Assembly (NCBI RefSeq): GCF_900109685.1
Contig: NZ_FOBB01000001.1
Coordinates: forward strand, 1,674,001 to 1,738,000
Direction of reading: 5' to 3'
Source of the DNA: Chitinophaga rupis
Lineage (GTDB): Bacteria; Bacteroidota; Bacteroidia; Chitinophagales; Chitinophagaceae
Length of the DNA stretch: 64,000 nucleotides
Shown here: positions 32,638 to 40,084 of the stretch, in pieces
How the letters are laid out: each line of letters begins with the position of its first letter
Position numbering within the stretch: position 1 is the stretch's first letter
Translations under genes and position numbers: made by a program
The notes under the pieces: model-generated
The model's database searches: none
What the model saw: the letters and a program-made list of their open reading frames with translations, nothing else
What the model was told of the DNA's origin: nothing

Positions 32638-33606
32638 ATGAAGGATCTGCAAGCCGTATTCATCATCCCTCCCAAAGTACATTTGCTGGACATTGCCGGG
32701 CCGGCTCACCTGTTCTATGAAGCCGGTGATTATGGCGTGCAGGTGCGATCCTACTTTGCGGCCATCGATCCAAAAGATACCCGCATTGAAAGCAGCTGCG
32801 CCCTGCATTTTTCTGACCTGGTAGATTATAATTCCATAGCGCTGCGCCCCAGGGACATCATCTTTATTCCTGGTTTGGAGGCCGCTATTTTACTGGATGA
32901 GAAATTCCTGCGTTCTACAGCTGCATTTGGGCAATGGCTGCGGGAGCAGCATGCAAAAGGAGTAACCATCTGCTCCGTATGCACCGGCGCTTTTTTACTG
33001 GCAGCAGCCGGTTTGCTGGATGGCAGGGCCTGTACTACCCACTGGAAATACATTGACCGTTTACAGCAAAAATACCCTGACCTGCAGGTGCGCGATAATT
33101 GTTTGTTCGTGGAATCCGGTTCCATTTTTACCAGCGCAGGCGTAGCCTCCGGTATTGACCTTGCGCTGTATATGATAGAACAGCTATGGGGTTCTGTACT
33201 GGCGGCACAGGTAGCGCGGGAAGTAGTGGTGTTTACCCGCAGAACAGCCGGGGATCCGCAGATCAGCATTTTTATGCAATACCGCAACCACCTGGAAAAC
33301 CGGATCCATGAAGTGCAGGACCGGTTGGCACAGGGCCTGGATCAAAACCTGAATATTGAGGAAGTAGCGGGCGATGCGCATATGAGCGCACGTAACCTCA
33401 CCCGTCTGTTTAAAAGAACCACCGGCATTACCATTGGGCAGTATGTTGATAAGCTGCGCGTGGAGCGTGCCGCCCATATGATAGGTGAAGGACATACGGT
33501 GCAGGCCACCGCACGCGCCTGCGGCTTAAAAAGCACGAACCAGCTGCGTTTTCTCCTGAAAAAATATGAAGCCGCATTACCCCGCCGGCTTGAAAAAATG
33601 GCCTGA
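32638..33606 (+). CDS. GlxA-type regulator: DJ-1/PfpI domain fused to AraC
   Basis: 322-residue transcription regulator. The N-terminal half is a DJ-1/PfpI-like domain with the nucleophile-elbow Cys region TICSVCTGAFLLAAAGLLDGRACTTHWKY; the C-terminal 100 residues are an AraC DNA-binding domain (LNIEEVAGDAHMSARNLTRLFKRTTGITIGQYVDKLRVERA). The open frame continues upstream into the CCATGGTCC repeat (to 32593), but those codons come from the repeat and the ATG at 32638 fits the family start (MKDLQAVFIIPPK). The target is unknown. The next gene encodes a DJ-1/PfpI-fold protein without the AraC part. Confidence 0.93.
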   Translation: MKDLQAVFIIPPKVHLLDIAGPAHLFYEAGDYGVQVRSYFAAIDPKDTRIESSCALHFSDLVDYNSIALRPRDIIFIPGLEAAILLDEKFLRSTAAFGQWLREQHAKGVTICSVCTGAFLLAAAGLLDGRACTTHWKYIDRLQQKYPDLQVRDNCLFVESGSIFTSAGVASGIDLALYMIEQLWGSVLAAQVAREVVVFTRRTAGDPQISIFMQYRNHLENRIHEVQDRLAQGLDQNLNIEEVAGDAHMSARNLTRLFKRTTGITIGQYVDKLRVERAAHMIGEGHTVQATARACGLKSTNQLRFLLKKYEAALPRRLEKMA

Positions 33607-33672
33607 AACTGCGTGCCCTTGGCCGTATAAAAAAAGCGCCCCGTTTTACCTTAGCCTGTAAAACAACCGCTC

Positions 33673-34458
33673 ATGAATACCTTTTCACTGTATGTTACAG
33701 CCTGCCTGTTATTTATGGGCTTTGGCGCCCATGCGCAGGACACTTATTATTGTTTGCCCTGCAACAATCCCTGTGATGATATTGCTTTTAATGCGCCCGG
33801 TAAATGTACCCATTGCAATATGGAGCTGGTTAAACAAACCAAAGAAGAACATGAACGACTGGCAAAAAAAGACCGTTTAAAAGTGGCCTTTTACCTGCAG
33901 AATGGGGTAGAGGTGCTGGACTTTGCAGGACCGCTGGAAGTGTTTACCTACGCGGGTTTTGAGGTGTTCATTGTTTCAAAGGACAAGAACCAGCTATTTG
34001 CGCAAGGTGTACTAAGAATAACACCGGACTATGATATTACCAACGCACCGGCCGCAGACATTATAGCTTTCTTTGGCGGTAATGCAGGCAAAGCGGCTAA
34101 TGATCCGGATGTAATCAGCTGGCTAAAAAAGCAAACCAATGTACAGCACTATTTTTCCGTATGTACAGGCGCTTTTATCCTGGGCAAAGCCGGGTTGCTG
34201 GATGGCTTAACCGTTACCACTTTTCATGAAAGTATAGAAGGCCTGCAGGCTGCGGTACCGCAGGCCAAAGTATTGTCTAATGTACGTTATGTGGACAATG
34301 GCCGGGTGATCACCACTGCCGGCATCTCCGCCGGTATTGACGGCGCTTTGCACCTGGTAGCGAAATTACGCGGTGATGAAATGGCTAAAAAAGTAGCCGC
34401 CTATATGGAGTATGATAAATGGGTACCGGACCAGGGTATGGTGGCCAAACAGCAATAA
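33673..34458 (+). CDS. Exported DJ-1/PfpI-family protein with N-terminal metal-binding domain
   Basis: 261 residues. A signal peptide ends GAHAQ (about 21). Next is a short Cys-rich motif, YYCLPCNNPCDDIAFNAPGK and CTHCNMELV, which looks like the heavy-metal-binding domain normally written YxCPMHPE...PGKCPxCGMxL in copper and cobalt-efflux proteins. The rest (about 67-250) is a DJ-1/PfpI domain with Glu in NGVEVLDFAGPLEVF and the nucleophile-elbow Cys164 in SVCTGAFILGKAGLLDG, the arrangement of isonitrile-hydratase-like proteins. The combination of a metal-binding module, export signal and DJ-1 fold is unusual. Possible roles: metal-linked hydratase, deglycase or stress protein in the periplasm. 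Confidence 0.85.
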   Translation: MNTFSLYVTACLLFMGFGAHAQDTYYCLPCNNPCDDIAFNAPGKCTHCNMELVKQTKEEHERLAKKDRLKVAFYLQNGVEVLDFAGPLEVFTYAGFEVFIVSKDKNQLFAQGVLRITPDYDITNAPAADIIAFFGGNAGKAANDPDVISWLKKQTNVQHYFSVCTGAFILGKAGLLDGLTVTTFHESIEGLQAAVPQAKVLSNVRYVDNGRVITTAGISAGIDGALHLVAKLRGDEMAKKVAAYMEYDKWVPDQGMVAKQQ

Positions 34459-34554
34459 TTGTATCACCATTTTTGCTGGTCAGTTCACCCCGCAATTTTT
34501 CCGTTTGGGCGGCAGGTGTTTTTCTTCGCGGTCTGAAAGGCGTCAAATTAGTGT

Positions 34555-34689
34555 ATGAAAAGAAAATTACACTACCTGGTCATAATTATTACCCTGGCAG
34601 CCTTACTGGTAATAAGCAGCTGCGCTTATTACTACAGCTGTTACAGCGATGATTATTATTACCTGGTTATTGACCACGCAAAAAAATAA
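34555..34689 (+). CDS. 44-residue Tyr-rich lipoprotein
   Basis: Short frame, too small for most gene finders. MKRKLHYLVIIITLAALLVI is a lipoprotein signal, ISSC a lipobox with acylated Cys at residue 23, and the mature part is AYYYSCYSDDYYYLVIDHAKK, so of 22 mature residues seven are Tyr. The stop is 4 bases before the start of the next small secreted protein gene, which suggests co-translation. No known family was recognised. Could be a short surface or periplasmic peptide. Confidence 0.55.
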   Translation: MKRKLHYLVIIITLAALLVISSCAYYYSCYSDDYYYLVIDHAKK

Positions 34690-34693
34690 GGCC

Positions 34694-34936
34694 ATGAAAA
34701 AGATCACTGCTTTTATAACAATTGTATTGTTATGTAGTATAGCAAGAACCACCCACGCGCAGGTACATGTGCGGGTAAATGTGGGCGTACCGGTTTATTG
34801 CCCACCGCCACCACCGGCAAGAGTGGTGGTAGTACGCCCACGGCCCCTGGTAGCACCGGTGGTGCTGGTAAGGCCCGTGCCGCCACCCGCATATGTGGTA
34901 GTACGTCCCAGGCCCCGGAGAGTGATTGTGTATTGA
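34694..34936 (+). CDS. Small secreted Pro/Arg/Val-rich protein
   Basis: 80 residues: signal peptide MKKITAFITIVLLCSIARTTHA, then QVHVRVNVGVPVYC followed by low-complexity repeats of PPPPPARVVVVRPRP, PVPPPAYVVVRPRP. The mature part is very basic and has no acidic residues; a polyproline-like, cell-wall-binding or structural peptide is possible. Similar Pro-Arg-Val proteins are seen in Bacteroidota, with no known function. The open frame extends to an ATG at 34649 that overlaps the upstream lipoprotein, but the ATG at 34694 directly precedes the signal peptide. Confidence 0.7.
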   Translation: MKKITAFITIVLLCSIARTTHAQVHVRVNVGVPVYCPPPPPARVVVVRPRPLVAPVVLVRPVPPPAYVVVRPRPRRVIVY

Positions 34937-35076
34937 GTTACATAGTAACAAAGGCGCACCACGCCGGCGCTTACTGCAAAGCACGCCGGTACAGCCCGCA
35001 GGCATTGTATATAACCCGGGTAACTGATACATAAAAAACGGCACAGAATTGCATTGTTGGTAATCCAATAATCGAG

Positions 35077-35084
35077 TACTTTTG
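35077..35084 (+). promoter_or_regulatory. -7 promoter box before the acidic protein gene
   Basis: TACTTTTG matches TAnnTTTG, with TTG triplets at 35054-35059 at a -33-like distance. It sits in a direct repeat GAGTACTTTTGAGTACT and 16 bases before the start. Confidence 0.6.
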
Positions 35085-35099
35085 AGTACTAAATAAAAA

Positions 35100-35390
35100 A
35101 TGATGGCACAGTTACCCAAGTTTATGATCGCCGACGATCCTATTACAGATCCAGACAACGAATACATCTTTCACACAGAAAAGCCAAGGTTCTTTGCCAA
35201 ACGTGTGGAGGAAGATGAAGAAACCGCTTACATTGACATTGTTGAAGAACTGGATAATGTAGATGAGTTCTTCCATAATGAGCCGGAAAAAAAGCAGGAG
35301 TTGCTGGAGCAGCTGGAGGATTGGTATTATTCTTACATGGAGTGGCTGGATGAAGATGCCGAGGAAGATGATGAGGACGAGGAGGAGTAG
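35100..35390 (+). CDS. Small highly acidic hypothetical protein
   Basis: 96 residues without a signal peptide. Residues 1-45 form a mixed domain (LPKFMIADDPITDPDNEYIFHTEKPRFFAKRVEED); the remainder is a helix-rich, Glu/Asp-rich tail (KKQELLEQLEDWYYSYMEWL then a run of acidic residues). Cytosolic. Similar acidic small proteins are seen in Chitinophagaceae, but no function is known. Another ATG lies 3 bases downstream. The gene has its own promoter and no obvious partner. Confidence 0.75.
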   Translation: MMAQLPKFMIADDPITDPDNEYIFHTEKPRFFAKRVEEDEETAYIDIVEELDNVDEFFHNEPEKKQELLEQLEDWYYSYMEWLDEDAEEDDEDEEE

Positions 35391-35642
35391 TCGTTTAACC
35401 CCATTCAGGAAGTATTTACCTGGTGTTCATGTTGGAATGCTGGCCGTTGTTACAGCGGCCAGCATTTGCCATTTATTTTAGTGTTGTTAACCCCGGCTGT
35501 ATATCTCCTTACAGTTTTGCAGCGGCCTGCAGGCAAACAAGCAAAGTCTTCAATAAAAATATTTACTGCAAACAAACTGCGGGTAAGCAATTGTGGCCCG
35601 GGTGTTCCGCTTATCCCCTGGCAAGCAAAGGCCTCATTTTTG

Positions 35643-35873
35643 ATGGGTAAACAGGTACCAATACTGTTGCATATGCCATCCACCGTTGTTGCCACCATGA
35701 AGTACAATGCCGATAAAGCCACTCTGCGGGTAGTATTTGTATCCGGGATGGTGTATGATTACCTGGGCGTACCGCCGGAAGAATATGAGGCCATGCGTAC
35801 CTCCGGCTCCAAAGGCAAATATCTGAATGAGCACATTAAAAAGCATTACGAATACGTAAAAGTGAAAGGCTGA
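35643..35873 (+). CDS. KTSC-domain small protein
   Basis: 76-residue protein whose body, MPSTVVATMKYNADKATLRV ... VSGMVYDYLGVPPEEYEAMR ... SGSKGKYLNEHIKKHYEYV, matches the KTSC domain, a small domain of unknown function. The open frame begins as far upstream as 35466, but the region before 35643 does not look like part of the domain, so the ATG at 35643 is preferred (an ATG at 35673 is the alternative). The 250-base gap before it holds no other recognised gene. Standalone cytosolic KTSC proteins are common and uncharacterised. Confidence 0.7.
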   Translation: MGKQVPILLHMPSTVVATMKYNADKATLRVVFVSGMVYDYLGVPPEEYEAMRTSGSKGKYLNEHIKKHYEYVKVKG

Positions 35874-35891
35874 AAATATATTTTGAAAATA

Positions 35892-35905
35892 ATACCGTTC
35901 GGTAT
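35892..35905. promoter_or_regulatory. Palindromic operator before second TetR gene
   Basis: ATACCGTTCGGTAT: arms ATACCG/CGGTAT with a 2-base centre. It sits right at the -7 box of the TetR gene. The same arms with a different centre occur at 36541. Confidence 0.85.
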
Positions 35906-35912
35906 ACTTTTG
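35905..35912 (+). promoter_or_regulatory. -7 promoter box of second TetR gene
   Basis: TACTTTTG (TAnnTTTG) shares its first base with the operator arm, so a bound repressor would block the promoter. An AAAGGAAGAGAG purine stretch just before the ATG at 35934 could serve as ribosome-binding site. Confidence 0.65.
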
Positions 35913-35933
35913 TATTGCTAAAGGAAGAGAGCT

Positions 35934-36521
35934 ATGTCCAAAGCAGAAAAAACCAAAGCTTTCATAATTGAGAAAACGGCGCCCATCTTCAACACGAAGG
36001 GCTACGCCGGTACCTCGTTAACAGATATGACGGAAGCCACGGGTTTAACAAAAGGCAGTATTTACGGCAACTTTGATAATAAAGATGAAGTAGCGCTGGC
36101 CGCGTTTGAGCATAACCGTGCCCAGGTAGAGCAGATCATTCGTGGGGAGATGAGCAAACATGAAAAGGTGAAAGACCAGCTGATGGTATATGTGCACGTG
36201 TACAAAGATTTTTTGAAACACCCCTTTCCCGAAGGTGGCTGTCCCCTGCTGAATACCGCTACAGAAGCAGATGATACGCATCCTGCCTTAAAGGAAAAAG
36301 TAAGCGCAGCCATCACCCACTGGAAAAACCGCATAGCAGCGCTCATTAAAAAAGGGATAGATAACAAAGAGTTCAGCAGCACAGCAGATCCGGAGCAAAC
36401 AGCGCTTACTATTATTGCCTTGCTGGAAGGTGCTATCATGATCACCAAGGTTACCGGCAAGATCAATTACCGCAATGCCATTATGCAATCAGTTGAAAAA
36501 CTGATCAACGATCTCGAATAA
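35934..36521 (+). CDS. TetR/AcrR-family repressor
   Basis: 195-residue repressor of the AcrR/YcdC-like type. Helix-turn-helix in GYAGTSLTDMTEATGLTKGSIYGNFDNKDEV; the C-terminal ligand domain has FPEGGCPLLNTATEADDTHPALKE, a pattern frequent in this subgroup (with a central Cys). It is co-directional with an EmrB-like exporter 38 bases downstream, and palindromes of the same sequence precede both genes, so it should control itself and the exporter. Confidence 0.95.
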   Translation: MSKAEKTKAFIIEKTAPIFNTKGYAGTSLTDMTEATGLTKGSIYGNFDNKDEVALAAFEHNRAQVEQIIRGEMSKHEKVKDQLMVYVHVYKDFLKHPFPEGGCPLLNTATEADDTHPALKEKVSAAITHWKNRIAALIKKGIDNKEFSSTADPEQTALTIIALLEGAIMITKVTGKINYRNAIMQSVEKLINDLE

Positions 36522-36540
36522 CATTTTTTTACTATAAAAT

Positions 36541-36554
36541 ATACCGATCGGTAT
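36541..36554. promoter_or_regulatory. Palindromic operator before the EmrB-like gene
   Basis: ATACCGATCGGTAT, same arms as at 35892 with AT in the centre, ends 5 bases before the ATG at 36560. A second promoter controlled by the TetR protein is likely. Confidence 0.8.
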
Positions 36555-36559
36555 AATAT

Positions 36560-38098
36560 ATGAAAAGAACCATCCTGCTCATAACGGTTATCACCGCCGC
36601 TATGATGGAGCTCATAGACACCTCTATTGTAAACGTAGCCTTATCACATATGAGCGGTAACCTGGGGGCTACGCTGGAAGATACTTCCTGGGTGGTAACT
36701 TCCTACGCCATTGCCAACGTGATCATTATTCCCATTACCACTTTCCTGAGCACCCTGCTGGGCCGGCGTAATTATTACATTGGTTCGGTGATTGCCTTCA
36801 CGTTCTTCTCTTTTATGTGCGGGCAGGCTACCAATATCTGGATGCTGGTGGCATTCCGTTTTTTGCAGGGCATAGGTGGTGGTGCACTATTGTCCGTATC
36901 GCAGGCCATTGTATTTGAGCTGTTCCCCAAAGAAAAACAAAGTGTGGCCAGCGCCTTATTTGGTATCGGGGTATTCATTGGCCCCACCATTGGCCCAACA
37001 TTAGGTGGTTACATTACGGAGTATTATTCCTGGCCCTGGATCTTTTATATTAATGTGCCCATTGGCATTATAGTAGCCTCATTATGTTCCATATTGCTGG
37101 GTGAGCCGGCTGTTAAACAGCCCGGCGGTAAAATAGACTGGCTGGGTATTTTCCTGCTGGCGGTTGGTGTAAGCGCTTTGCAAACGGTACTGGAGCGGGG
37201 CGAAACAGAGGATTGGTTTGAAACCCGCTACATTGTATGGCTAACGGTAACGGCTATAGTAGGATTATGCCTGTTTGTATGGTGGGAGCTAAAGACCAAA
37301 CAACCTGTGGTGAACCTGCGTGTGCTTAAAAGCCGCAACCTGAGCATAGCAGCGGTGCTTACTTTTATTTCAGGCATAGGTATGTTCAGCTCTGTTTTTT
37401 TAACGCCGGTATTTGCGCAGCGCCTGTTAGGGTTCACACCTTCCCAAACCGGGCTGTTATTATTGCCCGGCGCCTGCCTGGCCATAGGCGGGTTAATTGT
37501 TTCCTCGCGGTTGCTGCAGCGTGGCCTGTCGCCCATGTACCTGATTGGCACCGGCATTATTTTCTTTGGCTGGTTTAGCTGGAAAATGTCGCGGCTTGAC
37601 CTGGATGCCAGCGGTTTTGATGTTAGTACAGCGCTGATCTGGCGGGCCCTTGGTTTGGCCATTGTAACCGTACCTTTAACCATGCTGGCAGTTTCTTCAC
37701 TGCAGCCAAAAGATATGCCGCAAGGCGCAGCTTTAAATAACATGATGCGGCAGCTGGGCGGCTCCTTTGGGCTGGCGCTGGTTAATACCTATTTAACCCA
37801 GCGCAATGCCGTGCACCGGGCCGACCTGGTATCCAATATTACCGCATACAATCCCGAAACCGTACAACGCCTTTCCGGCTACACACATTATTTTATGAGC
37901 AGGGGAGCTACCGCAGCAGATGCGCAGCGCCAGGGCCTGGGCATGCTGAATGCCGTGGTGGTAAAGCAGTCCAGCCTGTTAAGCTTTTGTGATGCTTACC
38001 TCATAGTGGGCGCTGTTTTCCTGGTAGCGCTGCCCTTATTATTATTCGCCAGCCAGCGTAAGCAGGCAAGACCGGCCGTAATACTCTCTGATCACTAA
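36560..38098 (+). CDS. MFS multidrug exporter, DHA2 (EmrB/QacA) family
   Basis: 512-residue inner-membrane protein with fourteen predicted helices. DHA2 features: Asp in MMELIDTSIVNVALSHM of helix 1, WVVTSYAIANVIIIPIT, antiporter motif C in GIGVFIGPTIGPTLGGYI, and a helix-4 LQGIGGGALLSVSQAIVF. It probably exports lipophilic or aromatic compounds with proton antiport. The adjacent TetR repressor and operators give an inducible export module. No membrane-fusion protein (EmrA) gene is nearby. Confidence 0.94.
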   Translation: MKRTILLITVITAAMMELIDTSIVNVALSHMSGNLGATLEDTSWVVTSYAIANVIIIPITTFLSTLLGRRNYYIGSVIAFTFFSFMCGQATNIWMLVAFRFLQGIGGGALLSVSQAIVFELFPKEKQSVASALFGIGVFIGPTIGPTLGGYITEYYSWPWIFYINVPIGIIVASLCSILLGEPAVKQPGGKIDWLGIFLLAVGVSALQTVLERGETEDWFETRYIVWLTVTAIVGLCLFVWWELKTKQPVVNLRVLKSRNLSIAAVLTFISGIGMFSSVFLTPVFAQRLLGFTPSQTGLLLLPGACLAIGGLIVSSRLLQRGLSPMYLIGTGIIFFGWFSWKMSRLDLDASGFDVSTALIWRALGLAIVTVPLTMLAVSSLQPKDMPQGAALNNMMRQLGGSFGLALVNTYLTQRNAVHRADLVSNITAYNPETVQRLSGYTHYFMSRGATAADAQRQGLGMLNAVVVKQSSLLSFCDAYLIVGAVFLVALPLLLFASQRKQARPAVILSDH

Positions 38099-38126
38099 AG
38101 TATTAATATGCGTATTTTAGCGATCA

Positions 38127-38969
38127 ATGGAAAATGCAGCTTCAGCAAACGGTTATATCAGTGAGCGGATACCGGTAGCCCCGGAATGGGACGAGGTATT
38201 TGATCCTTTTTATTATGCGCTGAATAAGCAGCAGGTACCGGTGCGCAAGAAGCTGCTGCCTACTTTCCAGACCATCCTGGTATTTAATTTCGGAGGCCCC
38301 ATCCTGTTATACCCGGATGGGGATGATAAAATACTAACCGTTGGCAAAACCGTAGTATTAGGTCCGTTGAAAAAAGCCTTTGAATATGAGCTGCCGGCCG
38401 GCAGTGAAATGCTGGTAGCTAATTTTAAATGGGATGCATTCTACCGTTTCTTTGGTACGGCCTTACAGCCGTATCACGATGATTTGCAGCACCCGGATGC
38501 ATTGCTGCAGCAAAAGCATTGTTTTGCCGGGCTGTGGGAAGCATTAAAAGCCCTGCCGCAAATGGAGCAGCGCATAGAAAAGGTGCTGGACTTTGCCGGG
38601 GCGTATTTGCGCCAGCGGGAAGCAGCTTCAGAAGCGCTCATTGACAATAATAGCCCCACGGATGTATTGAGCCCTGTAAAAACCATTGCCGGTAAAAAAG
38701 GACAAACGGAACGCAACATACAGCTGAACTATAAAAAGTACTTAGGCTACAGCGCTAAGGAAATGAGCCGGTACCAACGTTTTCAGCAGGCCGCTGCATT
38801 GGCGCTGCAGCTCTTTGAACGCAGGGGCGCCGTAGATTGGTTTGAGATCATTTACCAATGCGGGTACTATGACCAAAGCCACCTGATACACGACTTCAAA
38901 CATTTCCTGGACCTGACTCCCGCACAATTCATTAAATTCCAATCGGATATCTGCATTGCAGGTAGCTAG
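38127..38969 (+). CDS. AraC-family transcriptional regulator (DUF6597-like sensor part)
   Basis: 280 residues. The N-terminal 130 residues form a cupin-like ligand domain (LLPTFQTILVFNFGGPILLYPDG, LGPLKKAFEYELPAGSEML); the C-terminus is an AraC-type DNA-binding domain (DWFEIIYQCGYYDQSHLIHDFKHFLDLTPAQF). It follows the exporter gene by 28 bases in the same direction and may be co-transcribed. A perfect palindrome GGTAGCTAGCTACC overlaps its stop codon (38961-38974), perhaps part of a transcript end. Confidence 0.9.
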   Translation: MENAASANGYISERIPVAPEWDEVFDPFYYALNKQQVPVRKKLLPTFQTILVFNFGGPILLYPDGDDKILTVGKTVVLGPLKKAFEYELPAGSEMLVANFKWDAFYRFFGTALQPYHDDLQHPDALLQQKHCFAGLWEALKALPQMEQRIEKVLDFAGAYLRQREAASEALIDNNSPTDVLSPVKTIAGKKGQTERNIQLNYKKYLGYSAKEMSRYQRFQQAAALALQLFERRGAVDWFEIIYQCGYYDQSHLIHDFKHFLDLTPAQFIKFQSDICIAGS

Positions 38970-39074
38970 CTACCCCGCTACATACCTTTTTAGGACAAGT
39001 GCCCATCCCAACAGGGGCTAAAAACGCCACGTATGCGGGCGGATTGTGACAGCGCGCCTTTCTAATTTTATAGC

Positions 39075-40058
39075 ATGAAACACATATCCATTCTTGTTCC
39101 CGAAGGGGCTATATTAGGCAGCATTGAAGGTCCGCGCCAGGTATTTACAGAAGTAAATGCCTTTTTAGAAAGCATGGGGAATGTACCCCGGTTTAAAGTG
39201 CAGCTGGTATCGCAGGGGCCTGTACCCCCGGTATATAATGGCATTTACCAGGTAAGCGCCACCCCTATATCAGAGGTTGTCAGCACAGACCTGGTGATCA
39301 TTCCCGCGCTGGATGGCGATATGCAAAAGAACCTGGAAAATAATAAGGCATTTATACCCTGGATCGTGCAGCAATATAAACGCGGGGCCGAAGTAGCCAG
39401 CCTTTGTGTAGGGGCTTTCCTGTTAGCCTCCACCGGCCTGCTGCAGGGTAAGAACTGCGCTACGCACTGGATGGCAGCCAATGCTTTCCGGCAAATGTTC
39501 CCGGGAGTGAACCTGGTGGAAGATAAGATCATTACCGACGAAAACGGCCTGTACACCAGCGGTGGCGCCTTTTCTTACCTGAACCTGATCTTACACCTTA
39601 TTGGTAAATATGCAGGGCGCGATGTAGCGGTATTTTGCTCCAAGGCATTCCAGATAGACATTGAACGGCAAAGCCAGTCGCCTTTTATAATTTTTAAAGG
39701 GCAGAAGGAACATGAAGATGAGCTGATCAAAAAAGCACAGGAGTTTATAGAACAAAATTTTCAAGATAAAATTACTGTAGATGAATTAGCGTCTATGTTA
39801 TATCTTGGACGAAGGAACTTTGAACGCCGGTTCAAAAAGGCCACATCCAATACTGTAGTAGAATATATGCAGCGGGTAAAGGTAGAAGCTGCCAAAAAAA
39901 GCTTTGAGACCAGCCGCAAGAACATCAATGAAGTAATGTACGATGTAGGTTATGCCGATGTAAAAGCATTCAGGACCATTTTCCGGAAAATTACAGGACT
40001 AACGCCTATTGAGTACCGGAATAAATATAACAGAGAAGCCATTGTATTAGAAGCCTAA
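39075..40058 (+). CDS. GlxA-type regulator: DJ-1/PfpI domain fused to AraC (copy 1)
   Basis: 327-residue regulator. The DJ-1/PfpI-like half (about 1-200) has the Cys region VASLCVGAFLLASTGLLQGKNCATHWMA; the AraC half (from about 215) has ITVDELASMLYLGRRNFERRFKKATSNTVVEYMQ and a helix YDVGYADVKAFRTIFRKITGLTPIEYR. It is one of a tandem pair of equal length; the copy that follows has an almost identical AraC end. The two are probably a recent duplication with divergent ligand domains. The target is unknown. Confidence 0.94.
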   Translation: MKHISILVPEGAILGSIEGPRQVFTEVNAFLESMGNVPRFKVQLVSQGPVPPVYNGIYQVSATPISEVVSTDLVIIPALDGDMQKNLENNKAFIPWIVQQYKRGAEVASLCVGAFLLASTGLLQGKNCATHWMAANAFRQMFPGVNLVEDKIITDENGLYTSGGAFSYLNLILHLIGKYAGRDVAVFCSKAFQIDIERQSQSPFIIFKGQKEHEDELIKKAQEFIEQNFQDKITVDELASMLYLGRRNFERRFKKATSNTVVEYMQRVKVEAAKKSFETSRKNINEVMYDVGYADVKAFRTIFRKITGLTPIEYRNKYNREAIVLEA

Positions 40059-40084
40059 ACCGTTACAACTTTTTACTGTTAGTT

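Noticed and set aside
35466..35642. Longer form of the KTSC protein
   Set aside because: The 59 added codons do not resemble the domain; kept as an alternative only.
38961..38974. GGTAGCTAGCTACC palindrome as an operator
   Set aside because: It overlaps the stop codon of an AraC gene, is about 100 bases from the next gene, and has no promoter element close to it; chance or transcript-end role cannot be separated.
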